Of a stretch of 64,000 nt of DNA, positions 33,719 to 41,806 are shown in pieces. A model generated the notes under the pieces. It was not told the DNA's origin, searched no databases, and saw only the letters and a program-made list of their open reading frames with translations. Both the position numbers and the translations under genes were made by a program. The DNA is taken from contig JANXYQ010000067.1 in NCBI GenBank assembly GCA_025355995.1, positions 1 to 64,000 on the forward strand, written 5' to 3'. Source of the DNA: Spirochaetaceae bacterium (GTDB taxonomy: Bacteria; Spirochaetota; Spirochaetia; Treponematales; Rectinemataceae). Position 1 is the stretch's first letter, and each line of letters begins with the position of its first letter.

Positions 33719-34386
33719 GAATCAAGGTGAAGATCTGCGGGATAACGAACGTCGAGGACGCGGAGCTGGCCCTCTCCCTCGGGGCCGACGAGCTCGGCTT
33801 CGTGCTGGCCCCCTCGCCGCGTCGAATCGAGCCCGAGACGGCTCGCGCGATAGTATCGGCGCTGAAGGGCGTGGGACGGATGGCCCCCTTCCGCGCGATC
33901 GGCGTCTTCGTCAACGAAGATTTGGACGCGATGCGCGACATAGTCTCTTTCGCGGGCCTCGACGCGGCCCAGATCCACGGCGACGAGGCGCCGGCCGACT
34001 GCGCCGCCTTCGATTTCGGCTGGTACCGGGCGCTCCGCATAGGCTCGGTCTACGACGCGGTCGCCAAGGTCGGCGAGCCCTGGGAGTGCCCGCGCCTCCT
34101 GGTCGACGCGGCCTCGCGGGCCGCCTACGGAGGCACGGGGAGCACTATCGGCACCTGGGCGGCCATCGCGGCCGGGGCGATCGCGCGCGATCGCGGCAAG
34201 GAATACTTCCTCGCCGGCGGGATCTCGCCGCGAAACGTCGCGAGCTTCATCCACTCGATCGGGCCGGACGGCCTCGACGTGTCCAGCGGCGTCGAGGAGG
34301 CCCCGGGGAAGAAGTCGCGCGAGAAGCTCGAGGCGCTGTTCCGCGCCATAGGCCAGGCGAAGGAGGCCATCCATGCGGCGCGATGA
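33715..34386 (+). CDS. trpF: phosphoribosylanthranilate isomerase
   Basis: A 223-residue TIM barrel. The N-terminal VKICGITNVEDAELALSLGADELGFVLAPSPRRI contains the catalytic Cys (ICG) and the phosphate-side PSPRR; AAQIHGDE, LLVDAA, FLAGGISPRNV and DGLDVSSGVEEAPGKKS complete the signature, including the acidic catalytic Asp in LLVDA. Start GTG 33715 overlaps the trpC stop. Its 3' end overlaps the trpB start by 14 bases. Confidence 0.95.
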   Translation: MRIKVKICGITNVEDAELALSLGADELGFVLAPSPRRIEPETARAIVSALKGVGRMAPFRAIGVFVNEDLDAMRDIVSFAGLDAAQIHGDEAPADCAAFDFGWYRALRIGSVYDAVAKVGEPWECPRLLVDAASRAAYGGTGSTIGTWAAIAAGAIARDRGKEYFLAGGISPRNVASFIHSIGPDGLDVSSGVEEAPGKKSREKLEALFRAIGQAKEAIHAAR

Positions 34387-35608
34387 GCGATACTACGGCC
34401 GCTTCGGCGGCCGCTACGTGCCCGAGGTCTTGCGACCCGCCTTCGAGGAGCTCGAGGCCGCCTGGGCGGCGGCCCGTGAGGACGGCGCGTATTGGGAACT
34501 CCTCGAGCGGCTCGGCCGCGATTTCATAGGGCGTCCCACGCCGCTCTGCCCCGCCGAGCGGCTCTCGGACGAGCTGGGAATCAAGCTCTACCTGAAGCTC
34601 GAGGGCCAGGCCCAGACGGGGGCCCACAAGATCAACAACGCCCTCGGCCAGGCCGTCCTCGCCAAGCGCATGGGCAAGGCCCGGGTCATCGCCGAGACGG
34701 GGGCAGGCCAGCACGGCCTGGCCACCGCGGCCGCGGCGGCAAAACTCGGCCTCGAGTGCGAGGTCTTCATGGGCGAGGTCGACATGGCGCGCCAGCACCC
34801 GAACGTCTTCGGGATGCGCATGTTCGGCGCGAAGGTGACCCCGGTCCGCGAGGGCTCCCGCACCCTGACCGACGCGGTCAACGCGGCGATGAAGAACTGG
34901 ACCGAGCGCGTCTCCGACACGCACTACGTGCTGGGCTCGGCCCTGGGCGCCCACCCCTACCCCGCCATGGTCCGCGAGCTGCAATCGGTGATCGGCAGGG
35001 AGATCAAGGCCCAGGTCATGGAGAGCGAGGGCAGGCTGCCCGACCGTATCTACGCCTGCGTAGGAGGCGGCTCCAACTCCATCGGGGCCTTCGCGCCCTT
35101 CCTGGACGAGAGGGTCGAGCTCGTCGGAGCAGAAGCCGGCGGCAGGGGCTCGAGGCCCGGCGAGCACGCATCCCGCATGGGCGGGCGCGGGAGCGTGGGC
35201 ATCGTCCAAGCCTACAAGTCCCTCTTCCTCCAGGACGGCGACGGATCGCTCCTCGCGACGCATTCCGTGAGCGCGGGCCTCGACTACGCGGGCATCGGCC
35301 CCCAGCTCGCCCACCTGGGCGAGACGGGCCGCGTCCGCTTCGACTCCGCCTCGGACGACGAGGCCCTCGCCGCCGTCGCCCGCACCGCGAGGGCGGAGGG
35401 CATCCTGCCGGCGCTCGAGTCGGCCCATGCCCTCGCCCTCGCATATAGAGAAGCGGGAACGATGAAGCCCGGTTCGGTAGTGGTGGTCAACGTCTCGGGC
35501 AGGGGCGACAAGGACCTCTTCATCACCGCGCCTATCTTCGACCGCGCCGACTGGATCTCGTTCCTGGAATCGGAAATCGCCGGGATGAGGGCGGAGGACG
35601 CGATATGA
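34373..35608 (+). CDS. trpB: tryptophan synthase beta chain
   Basis: A 411-residue PLP enzyme that joins indole and serine. The N-terminus has YYGRFGGRYVPEVL; the PLP lysine lies in TGAHKINNALGQ (Lys near 87), the catalytic Glu in IAETGAGQHGLATA, the ammonia/phosphate loop in CVGGGSNSIGAF, and later HSVSAGLDYAGIGPQ and VNVSGRGDKDLF. The segment just before the PLP lysine reads LEGQAQTGAHK where most TrpB have REDLNHTGAHK, an unusual substitution of a near-invariant stretch. Everything catalytic remains, so activity is expected. Overlaps trpA by 4 bases (ATGA). Confidence 0.95.
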   Translation: MRRDERYYGRFGGRYVPEVLRPAFEELEAAWAAAREDGAYWELLERLGRDFIGRPTPLCPAERLSDELGIKLYLKLEGQAQTGAHKINNALGQAVLAKRMGKARVIAETGAGQHGLATAAAAAKLGLECEVFMGEVDMARQHPNVFGMRMFGAKVTPVREGSRTLTDAVNAAMKNWTERVSDTHYVLGSALGAHPYPAMVRELQSVIGREIKAQVMESEGRLPDRIYACVGGGSNSIGAFAPFLDERVELVGAEAGGRGSRPGEHASRMGGRGSVGIVQAYKSLFLQDGDGSLLATHSVSAGLDYAGIGPQLAHLGETGRVRFDSASDDEALAAVARTARAEGILPALESAHALALAYREAGTMKPGSVVVVNVSGRGDKDLFITAPIFDRADWISFLESEIAGMRAEDAI

Positions 35609-36399
35609 ACGGCATAGATCGGATCCGACGGGCCTTCGCGGCCCGGGAGGGCGTGAAGGTGATGGCCCACTCGGTCTGCGGCTATCCGGACATGGCGGCC
35701 TCGCTCCGGATACTAGAGGCCCTCGCCTCCTCGGGCGCCGACCTCATAGAGGCCCAGCTCCCCTTCTCGGACCCCTCGGCCGACGGGCCGTCCATCGTCG
35801 CGGCCAACGGCGCAGCCCTGCGCGCGCGCTCGAGCACCGCGGCCTGTCTCGAGACCCTCGAGGGCCTGCGCTCGAAGACGGCGGTCCCGATCCTCGTGAT
35901 GAGCTATATCAATCCCCTGCTCGCCTACGGGATAGACAAGTTAGTCGAACGAGCCGCTCGGTCCGGCCTGGACGGCCTCATCGTCCCGGACTATCCCGAC
36001 GACGAGCCGGAGCTCGCGCTGGGGGAGAAGTGCGCCGCCGCCGGCCTCGCCCTGGTGCCGCTCGTCGCGCCCTCGACGAGCCTCGAGCGTGCGGCCGCCC
36101 TCGCGGCCGGCAGCGCCTCGCCCTTCCTGTACGTGGTGCTGCGCCTCGGCGTGACGGGACGGAGGACCGAGCTCGACGAGGCCTCCCTCGAGCGCCTCGC
36201 GGCGCTCAAGGAAAGGACGGGCAAGTTCATCGCCGCCGGCTTCGGTATTCTGGATAGGGCCCAGATCCGGGCCTTGGGCGGAGCCGCCGACTGCGCCATC
36301 GTCGGGTCGGCCTTCGTGGACGCGGCGAGGGTGGCGATCGAGGCGGGCCGGGATCCCGCGGAGGCGGTCGGCCGGCTGGTCCGCTCCCTGACGCCCTGA
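35605..36399 (+). CDS. trpA: tryptophan synthase alpha chain
   Basis: A 264-residue TIM barrel that releases indole from indole-3-glycerol phosphate. The catalytic Glu (in LIEAQLPFSD, about residue 50) and Asp (FSDPSADGP, about 60) are kept, as are MSYINPLLAYG, GLIVPDYPDDE and GVTGRR. The region before the Glu is divergent: VKVMAHSVCGYPD replaces the usual pattern ending in I-T-A-G-D/Y-P, and EAQLPF replaces ELGIPF. This parallels the changed motif in TrpB. Last gene of the operon; a 7-bp GC hairpin without T-run follows. Confidence 0.92.
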   Translation: MNGIDRIRRAFAAREGVKVMAHSVCGYPDMAASLRILEALASSGADLIEAQLPFSDPSADGPSIVAANGAALRARSSTAACLETLEGLRSKTAVPILVMSYINPLLAYGIDKLVERAARSGLDGLIVPDYPDDEPELALGEKCAAAGLALVPLVAPSTSLERAAALAAGSASPFLYVVLRLGVTGRRTELDEASLERLAALKERTGKFIAAGFGILDRAQIRALGGAADCAIVGSAFVDAARVAIEAGRDPAEAVGRLVRSLTP

Positions 36400-36437
36400 A
36401 TCGGAGCGTTACCCGGGGAGCCTCTCGTCGTGCCGCG

Positions 36438-36455
36438 GGCGGCCAAGCGGCCGCC
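36438..36455 (+). terminator. GC-rich hairpin after the trp operon
   Basis: GGCGGCC and GGCCGCC with loop AAGC, 39 bases after the trpA stop. No U-tract follows, so intrinsic termination is uncertain; it may mark the 3' end or a Rho-dependent stop. Confidence 0.35.
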
Positions 36456-36511
36456 TCAAGCGCAATAGTGCGAAATTCCCGCTAACAGAGCGACTAAAAT
36501 CCTTCGATCAT

Positions 36512-36517
36512 TATAAT
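36512..36517 (+). promoter_or_regulatory. -10 element for the ankyrin lipoprotein gene
   Basis: Perfect TATAAT; predicted start near 36524, giving a 40-base leader with AAGGAG before ATG 36565. No recognisable -35 hexamer at 17 bases. Confidence 0.5.
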
Positions 36518-36564
36518 GCCGGATTACCGCGCGCGGAGCCGCCACGCGGCCGCAAGGAGAAACC

Positions 36565-39459
36565 ATGATCGAGCGAGCACGACGAGGGAGAGGGGAATCG
36601 CGCAGGCGCGACGCAGGCGCCCGCGACATTGTAGCCCGCGACTTAGTCGCCCGCGAATTATTCGCGGCCCTCCTCTTCGCGACCGCCCTGGCCTCGCTCC
36701 TCTACTCCTGCGCGGGAACGCCCAAGAGCGAGCCGGCGCCGGTCGTCGCGGCGCCCGCGCCCGAGACGCCGAAACCCAACCTAGCGGATCTCATCGCCTC
36801 CGACGACCAGAACGGCATCACGACCTTCTTCGCCAGCCAGGACCAGCTCAATACGCCGGACGCCCAGGGCTCCTATCCCCTCCACCGCGCCATCGAGAAG
36901 GGCTCGGCTAAGACCGTGGAGCTCCTCCTCGCCCTGGGCTCCAAGACCGAGGTGAAGGATCAATCGGGCCGCAGTCCCTTGAGGCTCGCCATAGACAAGG
37001 CGGCGATCGACTGCGTGGGTATCCTCGTGGGGAAGGGAGCCGACCTCCTCAGCGCCGATCCGGCGGGCGTCAGCGCCTTGGAGGCGGCCCTCGCCAAGGG
37101 AGGGGACACCCTCTCCGCGGCCTTCAGCGCCAAGAACGCCAACATCAAGACCGCCGACGGCAAAACCGCCCTCCACATCGCCGCCGACAGGCTCCTCGAG
37201 GACCAAGTTTCGCGGCTCCTGGCCGCCGGCGCCGATCCCAACCTCCGCGACGCCCAGGGCAGGACGGCCCTCGACTTGACCCTCCTCCACCCCGACAGGG
37301 TCGAGGCCGCCCGCGTGGCCGAGATCCTGGTCCTCAAGGGAGGGAGCACGGCCTTCCCCGATTTCGCCTGGTTCTCCCAGGCGGCCCATGCCCTCGACTA
37401 CGGCTCCCTTCGCTACGAGGACGGGGGCACTCCCCTCCATCAGGCGGTCTCGCACCGACAGAAGGGCTTCGTCGAGTTCCTGCTATCGCGCAAGGTGAAC
37501 CCCAACGTGCGCAACGGCGCGGGGGCCGCTCCCCTGCACGAGGCGGTGCGCTCGGGCTGGCTCGAAGGGGCCGAGATGCTCCTGAAGGGCGGCGCCGACC
37601 CGAACGTGCGGGACGGCTTCGACAACGGGCCCCTCCACATCGTCCTGCCCGAGGAGGGAAGGAGCGGGGGCGTCGCCCTCCTGCTGAAGTACGGGGCCGA
37701 CCCCTCGCTCAAGGACCGCACCGGCAATACGCCGCTCCACGTCGCCATCCAGGTCGGCTATCCGCTCGACATGATCAAGGCGCTGCTCGCCGCCAATGCC
37801 CCGGTCAACGCGCAGAACGCGGCCGGCGACGCTCCGCTCCACGCCGCTCTCCGGGCGAGGCGCTTCGACTACGCCAAGACCCTCCTCGAGGCCGGAGCCG
37901 ACATCTTCCTGGTGAACGGCAGGAGCGAGAGCCCGCTGTCGGTCGCCATTGCCCTGGGCTCCGACGCCCTCGACGCCGTCATCACCGCGGCCAACGTGCG
38001 CGCCAGGGACAACTACGGCAACGCGCCCCTAGCCATCGCGGTCGGGCTCAAGGCCGCCCCGGACGCGGTCGCCATGATAATCGCGAAGGGCTCCGACGTT
38101 AACGCGCGCAACAACGCCGGCGACGCCGCCCTCCACATCGCCGTGAGGCAGTCCTTGAGGCCCCAGGGCGAGGCCCTGCTGCTCGCAAAGGCGGACATCT
38201 TCGCGACCAACGTCCGCGGGGACTCGCCCCTCTCCCTCGCCCTCACGGCCCCCGGCGGCCCGGTCGAATGGCTCTTCACACCGGCCTCGATAGCGGCCAA
38301 GGACGCGAACGGCGATACACCCCTCCACCACGCGGCCAAGCGGAACCTCGCCTCGGCCCTCGAGTTCCTCGTGCAGAAGGGCGCCGGTCTCGAGGCCGCC
38401 AACGCCGCCGGCGAGACCGCCCTGCACCAGGCCGTCAAGGCCGATTCCGCGGACGCCGCCCGCTCCCTGCTCTCCCTCGGCGCGTCCCTGTCGGCCCGCG
38501 ACGCGATGGGCGACACCCCCCTGCACGCCGCCGTGCTCTGGGCCGCCAGGAAGAGCCTCCCGGTCCTCGCCCTCGCCGGCGCCGACCTCGACGCCCACGA
38601 CTTCGCCGGCGAGACGCCGATGCACCAGGCGGTGCGCAAGCGCGACCGCGACTCGCTCAAGTTCCTGCTCCAAAAGGGGGCCGATCCCGACGCCCGGGAC
38701 AATCGCGGGGCGACGCCTCTCTCCGTGGCGGTCAAGTCGGCGGCCTACGACCTCGAGCGCGACATCCTCGCCGCCGATGCGGAGATCGACGCGCGGGACC
38801 AGGCGGGGAGGACTCCTCTCCTCGAGGCGATCAACATGGCCGACTCCGAATCGTCGAGGATACTCGTGGCCGCCGGGGCGGACATCCTCGCCAAGGACGG
38901 CGACGGGGACTCGCCCCTGGCCGCGGCGGTCAAGCGGAGCCCGGCCGTGATCAGGGTCATCCTCACCCAGGCCAACGTCAATCGGGCAGACCCCGACGGC
39001 AAGACCGCCTTCCGCCTCATCGTCGAGGCGAAGCCCTCCGCAGAGGTCCTGGACCTGGCCGTCGCGACGGGAGCGAGGCTGGATGGCAGGGACCGATTCT
39101 CGGTCACCGCCCTGCACGCCGCCCTCCGCGCGGGCGACAGGGATACGGCCGCGCGCCTGGCCAAGGCCGGGGCGGACGTCTTCTCCCGGGACAAGGACGG
39201 CGAGAGCCCATCCTCCCTCGCGATATCGGCCGGCGTCGATACGCTGCGCGCCCTCGTGACCGCCGCCGGCGTCGGCGCCAAGGACAAGCTCGGCAACGGC
39301 TGGCTCCACTACGCCGCCATCGCCGCGAACGCGGACGCGATCTCCTGGCTCCTGACGGCCGGCGCCGATCGGGCCGCGAAGAACATCTCGGGCGAGACCG
39401 CCTACGATGTGGCCCTGAAGCGCGGCAAGGCGGACCTGGCGGGAATTCTCAAGCCGTAA
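36565..39459 (+). CDS. secreted lipoprotein made of about 26 ankyrin repeats
   Basis: A 964-residue protein. After a long basic n-region (Arg/Asp-rich, 1-33) comes a hydrophobic helix ending in a lipobox-like LLYSC (Cys about 49), then a Pro/Ala linker. From about residue 95 to the end the sequence is a continuous array of ankyrin repeats with the G-x-T/A-P-L-H-x-A turn and A-G-A-D-x-x-x-x-D ends. Five repeats (numbers 3, 11, 14, 21 and 24 in my count) are two residues short and follow a repeat ending in AD-I/V/L-F/L. Ankyrin arrays mediate protein contacts; in spirochaetes such lipoproteins are periplasmic or surface exposed. It is a single-gene unit flanked by hairpins downstream. The partner is unknown. 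Confidence 0.88.
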   Translation: MIERARRGRGESRRRDAGARDIVARDLVARELFAALLFATALASLLYSCAGTPKSEPAPVVAAPAPETPKPNLADLIASDDQNGITTFFASQDQLNTPDAQGSYPLHRAIEKGSAKTVELLLALGSKTEVKDQSGRSPLRLAIDKAAIDCVGILVGKGADLLSADPAGVSALEAALAKGGDTLSAAFSAKNANIKTADGKTALHIAADRLLEDQVSRLLAAGADPNLRDAQGRTALDLTLLHPDRVEAARVAEILVLKGGSTAFPDFAWFSQAAHALDYGSLRYEDGGTPLHQAVSHRQKGFVEFLLSRKVNPNVRNGAGAAPLHEAVRSGWLEGAEMLLKGGADPNVRDGFDNGPLHIVLPEEGRSGGVALLLKYGADPSLKDRTGNTPLHVAIQVGYPLDMIKALLAANAPVNAQNAAGDAPLHAALRARRFDYAKTLLEAGADIFLVNGRSESPLSVAIALGSDALDAVITAANVRARDNYGNAPLAIAVGLKAAPDAVAMIIAKGSDVNARNNAGDAALHIAVRQSLRPQGEALLLAKADIFATNVRGDSPLSLALTAPGGPVEWLFTPASIAAKDANGDTPLHHAAKRNLASALEFLVQKGAGLEAANAAGETALHQAVKADSADAARSLLSLGASLSARDAMGDTPLHAAVLWAARKSLPVLALAGADLDAHDFAGETPMHQAVRKRDRDSLKFLLQKGADPDARDNRGATPLSVAVKSAAYDLERDILAADAEIDARDQAGRTPLLEAINMADSESSRILVAAGADILAKDGDGDSPLAAAVKRSPAVIRVILTQANVNRADPDGKTAFRLIVEAKPSAEVLDLAVATGARLDGRDRFSVTALHAALRAGDRDTAARLAKAGADVFSRDKDGESPSSLAISAGVDTLRALVTAAGVGAKDKLGNGWLHYAAIAANADAISWLLTAGADRAAKNISGETAYDVALKRGKADLAGILKP

Positions 39460-39545
39460 CGGCTCCACCCATACATACCGCCGTTGACGGGCCAGTCACG
39501 GAAAAACCCCCCAGGTCCTCGGGACCGGACCCGGTACTTTTTCTG

Positions 39546-39589
39546 TGACACCCGCCGCCTCGCGGACCGATGTAGCGCGGGGGGTGTCA
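39546..39589. repeat. hairpin between ankyrin and sigma genes
   Basis: TGACACCC (39546-39553) and GGGTGTCA (39582-39589) form an 8-bp stem, with a short CGC/GCG inner pairing. It lies between the ankyrin stop and the main terminator. A smaller GGTCC/GGACC and ACCG/CGGT pair followed by ACTTTTT at 39513-39543 precedes it. Nothing in 39460-39720 looks like a gene. Confidence 0.5.
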
Positions 39590-39593
39590 TATT

Positions 39594-39637
39594 AAAACAC
39601 GGGGACCCGGTCTGAACTGAGGGCCCCCGTGTTTTTT
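39594..39637. terminator. bidirectional intrinsic terminator
   Basis: AAAACACGGGG (39594-39604) pairs with CCCCGTGTTTT (39625-39635), with an inner CCC/GGG after a 1x1 mismatch, and is followed by T6 on the plus strand and TTTTAAT on the minus strand. It would stop transcripts from the ankyrin gene (plus) and from the sigma-factor operon (minus). Confidence 0.85.
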
Positions 39638-39720
39638 ATGACAGGACCCCCCAACGGCAGTCCGGAGAAATGCTCTTTGTCTTGCCGATAAAAGCGCGCA
39701 TTACACCAGGACTCGAATCC

Positions 39721-40698
39721 TTAAAAGTTGCCGCGGTACTCCGACAGCTCTTGAAGCTCCTTGAGCTTCTGGATCGCCTTCTCCTGGATCTGTCGTACCC
39801 GCTCGCGGGTGATCCCCAGGAGCTTGCCCGTCTCCTCGAGTGTGCGGGGACCCTCGCCGTTCAGGCCGAAGCGCAGCTTGATGATCGTGATCTCGCGCTG
39901 GCTGAGGTTCTTGAGCACGTCCGACAGAGTGTCCTGGAGGGTCATCGAGAAGACTTCCTCGAAGGGCTCGACGATGGTGTCGTCCTTGATGAGGTCAGAG
40001 AGATGCGTGACGTTGTCCTCGTCCACCGTCGTGTCGAGGCTGGCGGTCTCCTGGGAGAGCTTCATGATCTCCTTGACCTTCTTCGCCTCCATCCCGAGCT
40101 TCTCCGCGAGCTCCTCGGGACGGGGGTCGCGGCCCAGCTCCTGGGTGAGCTGCTTGGCCACGAAGTAGCACTTCTTGATCGTATTGAGCATGTGGATCGG
40201 GATGCGTATGACACGGCCCTTGTCGGCGAGACTCTTGATGATGGCCTGCCTGATCCACCAGGTGCCGTAGGTCGAGAAGCGGCAGCCCCGGGTGTAGTCG
40301 AAGCGCTCGACCGCCTCTATGAGGCCGATGTTGCCCTCGTCGATCAGGTCGAGGAGGGAAAGCCCGCGGTGCTGGTAGTTCTTGGCTATGGATACGACGA
40401 GGCGGAGGTTCGAGGATATCATCCGGTTCTTGACGTCGATGAGCTTTTTTTGGACTTTCTCGCGATCGGGCCCGCCTGCTTCAAGCTCGGCGACCCGGGC
40501 GCGCAGGGCCTGTATGCTCTCGCCGATCGCCATCTCGTTCTCGGCCGTCAACAAGGCATATCGGGAGATCTGCTTGAGATAGAGCGCGAGGGGATCGGTT
40601 TCCTTGGGGTGCTTCGGCTTTTTTTTCCGTGCCATAGGAAGTGTCAGCTTGGCTTTCTTCCTGGGTTGAGCAGGCCTCGGCGAGGTCCCGTCAGTCAT
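39721..40698 (-). CDS. group 2 RNA polymerase sigma factor (RpoS/SigA-like)
   Basis: A 325-residue sigma-70 family protein. After a basic N-terminal tail it has region 1.2 ([28 protein letters not shown]), region 2 ([57 protein letters not shown]), region 3 and region 4 with a helix-turn-helix ([22 protein letters not shown]). It lacks the long region 1.1 and the large non-conserved insertion of housekeeping RpoD, so it is an alternative group 2 factor. I chose ATG 40698, which has AAGGTGGG upstream, over ATG 40716. Last gene of a minus-strand cluster with envelope proteins; its target regulon is unknown. Confidence 0.9.
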   Translation of the reverse strand: MTDGTSPRPAQPRKKAKLTLPMARKKKPKHPKETDPLALYLKQISRYALLTAENEMAIGESIQALRARVAELEAGGPDREKVQKKLIDVKNRMISSNLRLVVSIAKNYQHRGLSLLDLIDEGNIGLIEAVERFDYTRGCRFSTYGTWWIRQAIIKSLADKGRVIRIPIHMLNTIKKCYFVAKQLTQELGRDPRPEELAEKLGMEAKKVKEIMKLSQETASLDTTVDEDNVTHLSDLIKDDTIVEPFEEVFSMTLQDTLSDVLKNLSQREITIIKLRFGLNGEGPRTLEETGKLLGITRERVRQIQEKAIQKLKELQELSEYRGNF

Positions 40699-40870
40699 CG
40701 ATCCCACCTTTCGCATTGATCATCTATCGTCCTGCGCATAATGATATGCCCAAGCGCGAAAAAGCCGGCTAGGAGGCACCGAGTTAAGCTTACTCAAATC
40801 CCTCTCCACTGCAAATGAATTTGCCACAAAATCCCCATTATCATAAAAACGTGCAGTGTACATGGCACAC

Positions 40871-41761
40871 TCAATCTCGCGGAGCCGTAGCTGGGTCGAT
40901 AGCCGAGCCGTTCTTGAATACGAGGAAATAGGCCGTAGGGCCGCCCTGCTTCGAGTCCATGCCTATCTTGCCGAGTTCCTGTCCCTTCTTGACCTGGTCT
41001 CCGGCCCGGACGGAAAGGCCCTCATTGCCGCCGTACACATAGATAAAGCCATGGGAGAGCACGAAGACGACATTTCCGTAGCCTCTGTATGGCCCGGCCG
41101 AGGAGACGGTCCCGTCCGCGATCGCCCTCTGGACCTCGCCGAGCTTGGCCTTGATCACGACGCCATAAGCTTTTCCGTCGAGATAGAGGATGTCGCCCGG
41201 ACAGGGCCAGGACAGAGCGGCGCTCGTGGCCTTGGCGGAGGTTTTGACGGCGTCAGGCATAGCCGGCGCGGCGCTCTGTCCGGCCGCGGTCGTCGAAACC
41301 GCCGTCGCGCGAGGCTTCCCTCCCGAGGGTATCATTAGCGTATCCCCGGCCTTGATCACCGAAGCGGCGGCCAGTTTATTGGCTGCCATCAGGGCGTCGA
41401 GGCCCACGCCGAAGGTCTTGGCTATGGAATAGAGGGTTTCTCCCTTTACGACCTTGTGCGTGGTTTTTTTAGCAGCCGCCGCGCCGCCGCCCGCCGTATC
41501 GTCCGCGGCAGTGGCCGCGTCGCCGGGGATTATCAGCTTCTTGCCCGCGCGCAGCTTGGAGGGATCGTCTATCGAATTGGCCGCGGCTATGAGCTCGGGC
41601 TTGACGCCGTAGGCGCGGGCGACCGAGTACAGAGTCTCGCCTTTCTCGAGGATGTGGTATTGGGCTTGGGCCGCGGCGAGGCGCGGCAGGGAGGAGAGGA
41701 GGAAAAAAGCCACGACCGCGAGTCGCGATATCCGGCATCGATGCGAAAAGAGTATGCTCAT
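40871..41761 (-). CDS. LysM protein with degenerate M23 (EnvC/NlpD-like) domain
   Basis: A 296-residue exported protein with a signal peptide (SRLAVVAFFLLSSLPRLAAAQA). Two LysM repeats follow (YHILEKGETLYSVARAYGV and HKVVKGETLYSIAKTFGV), which bind peptidoglycan. The last 110 residues fit an M23 endopeptidase fold (WPCPGDILY..., LSHGFIYVYGGN, VRAGDQVKKGQELGKIG), but the zinc ligands are missing: there is no HxxxD, the usual YAH is YGG, and the HxH strand is TAYFLVF. This is the state of amidase activators such as EnvC and NlpD, so a role in controlling a cell-wall amidase is likely. Gap to the upstream barrel gene is 45 bases. Confidence 0.85.
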   Translation of the reverse strand: MSILFSHRCRISRLAVVAFFLLSSLPRLAAAQAQYHILEKGETLYSVARAYGVKPELIAAANSIDDPSKLRAGKKLIIPGDAATAADDTAGGGAAAAKKTTHKVVKGETLYSIAKTFGVGLDALMAANKLAAASVIKAGDTLMIPSGGKPRATAVSTTAAGQSAAPAMPDAVKTSAKATSAALSWPCPGDILYLDGKAYGVVIKAKLGEVQRAIADGTVSSAGPYRGYGNVVFVLSHGFIYVYGGNEGLSVRAGDQVKKGQELGKIGMDSKQGGPTAYFLVFKNGSAIDPATAPRD

Positions 41762-41806
41762 CCATTCCGAGTATCGGAAGGACGCCGGGTATTGTTAACG
41801 AAAGCC

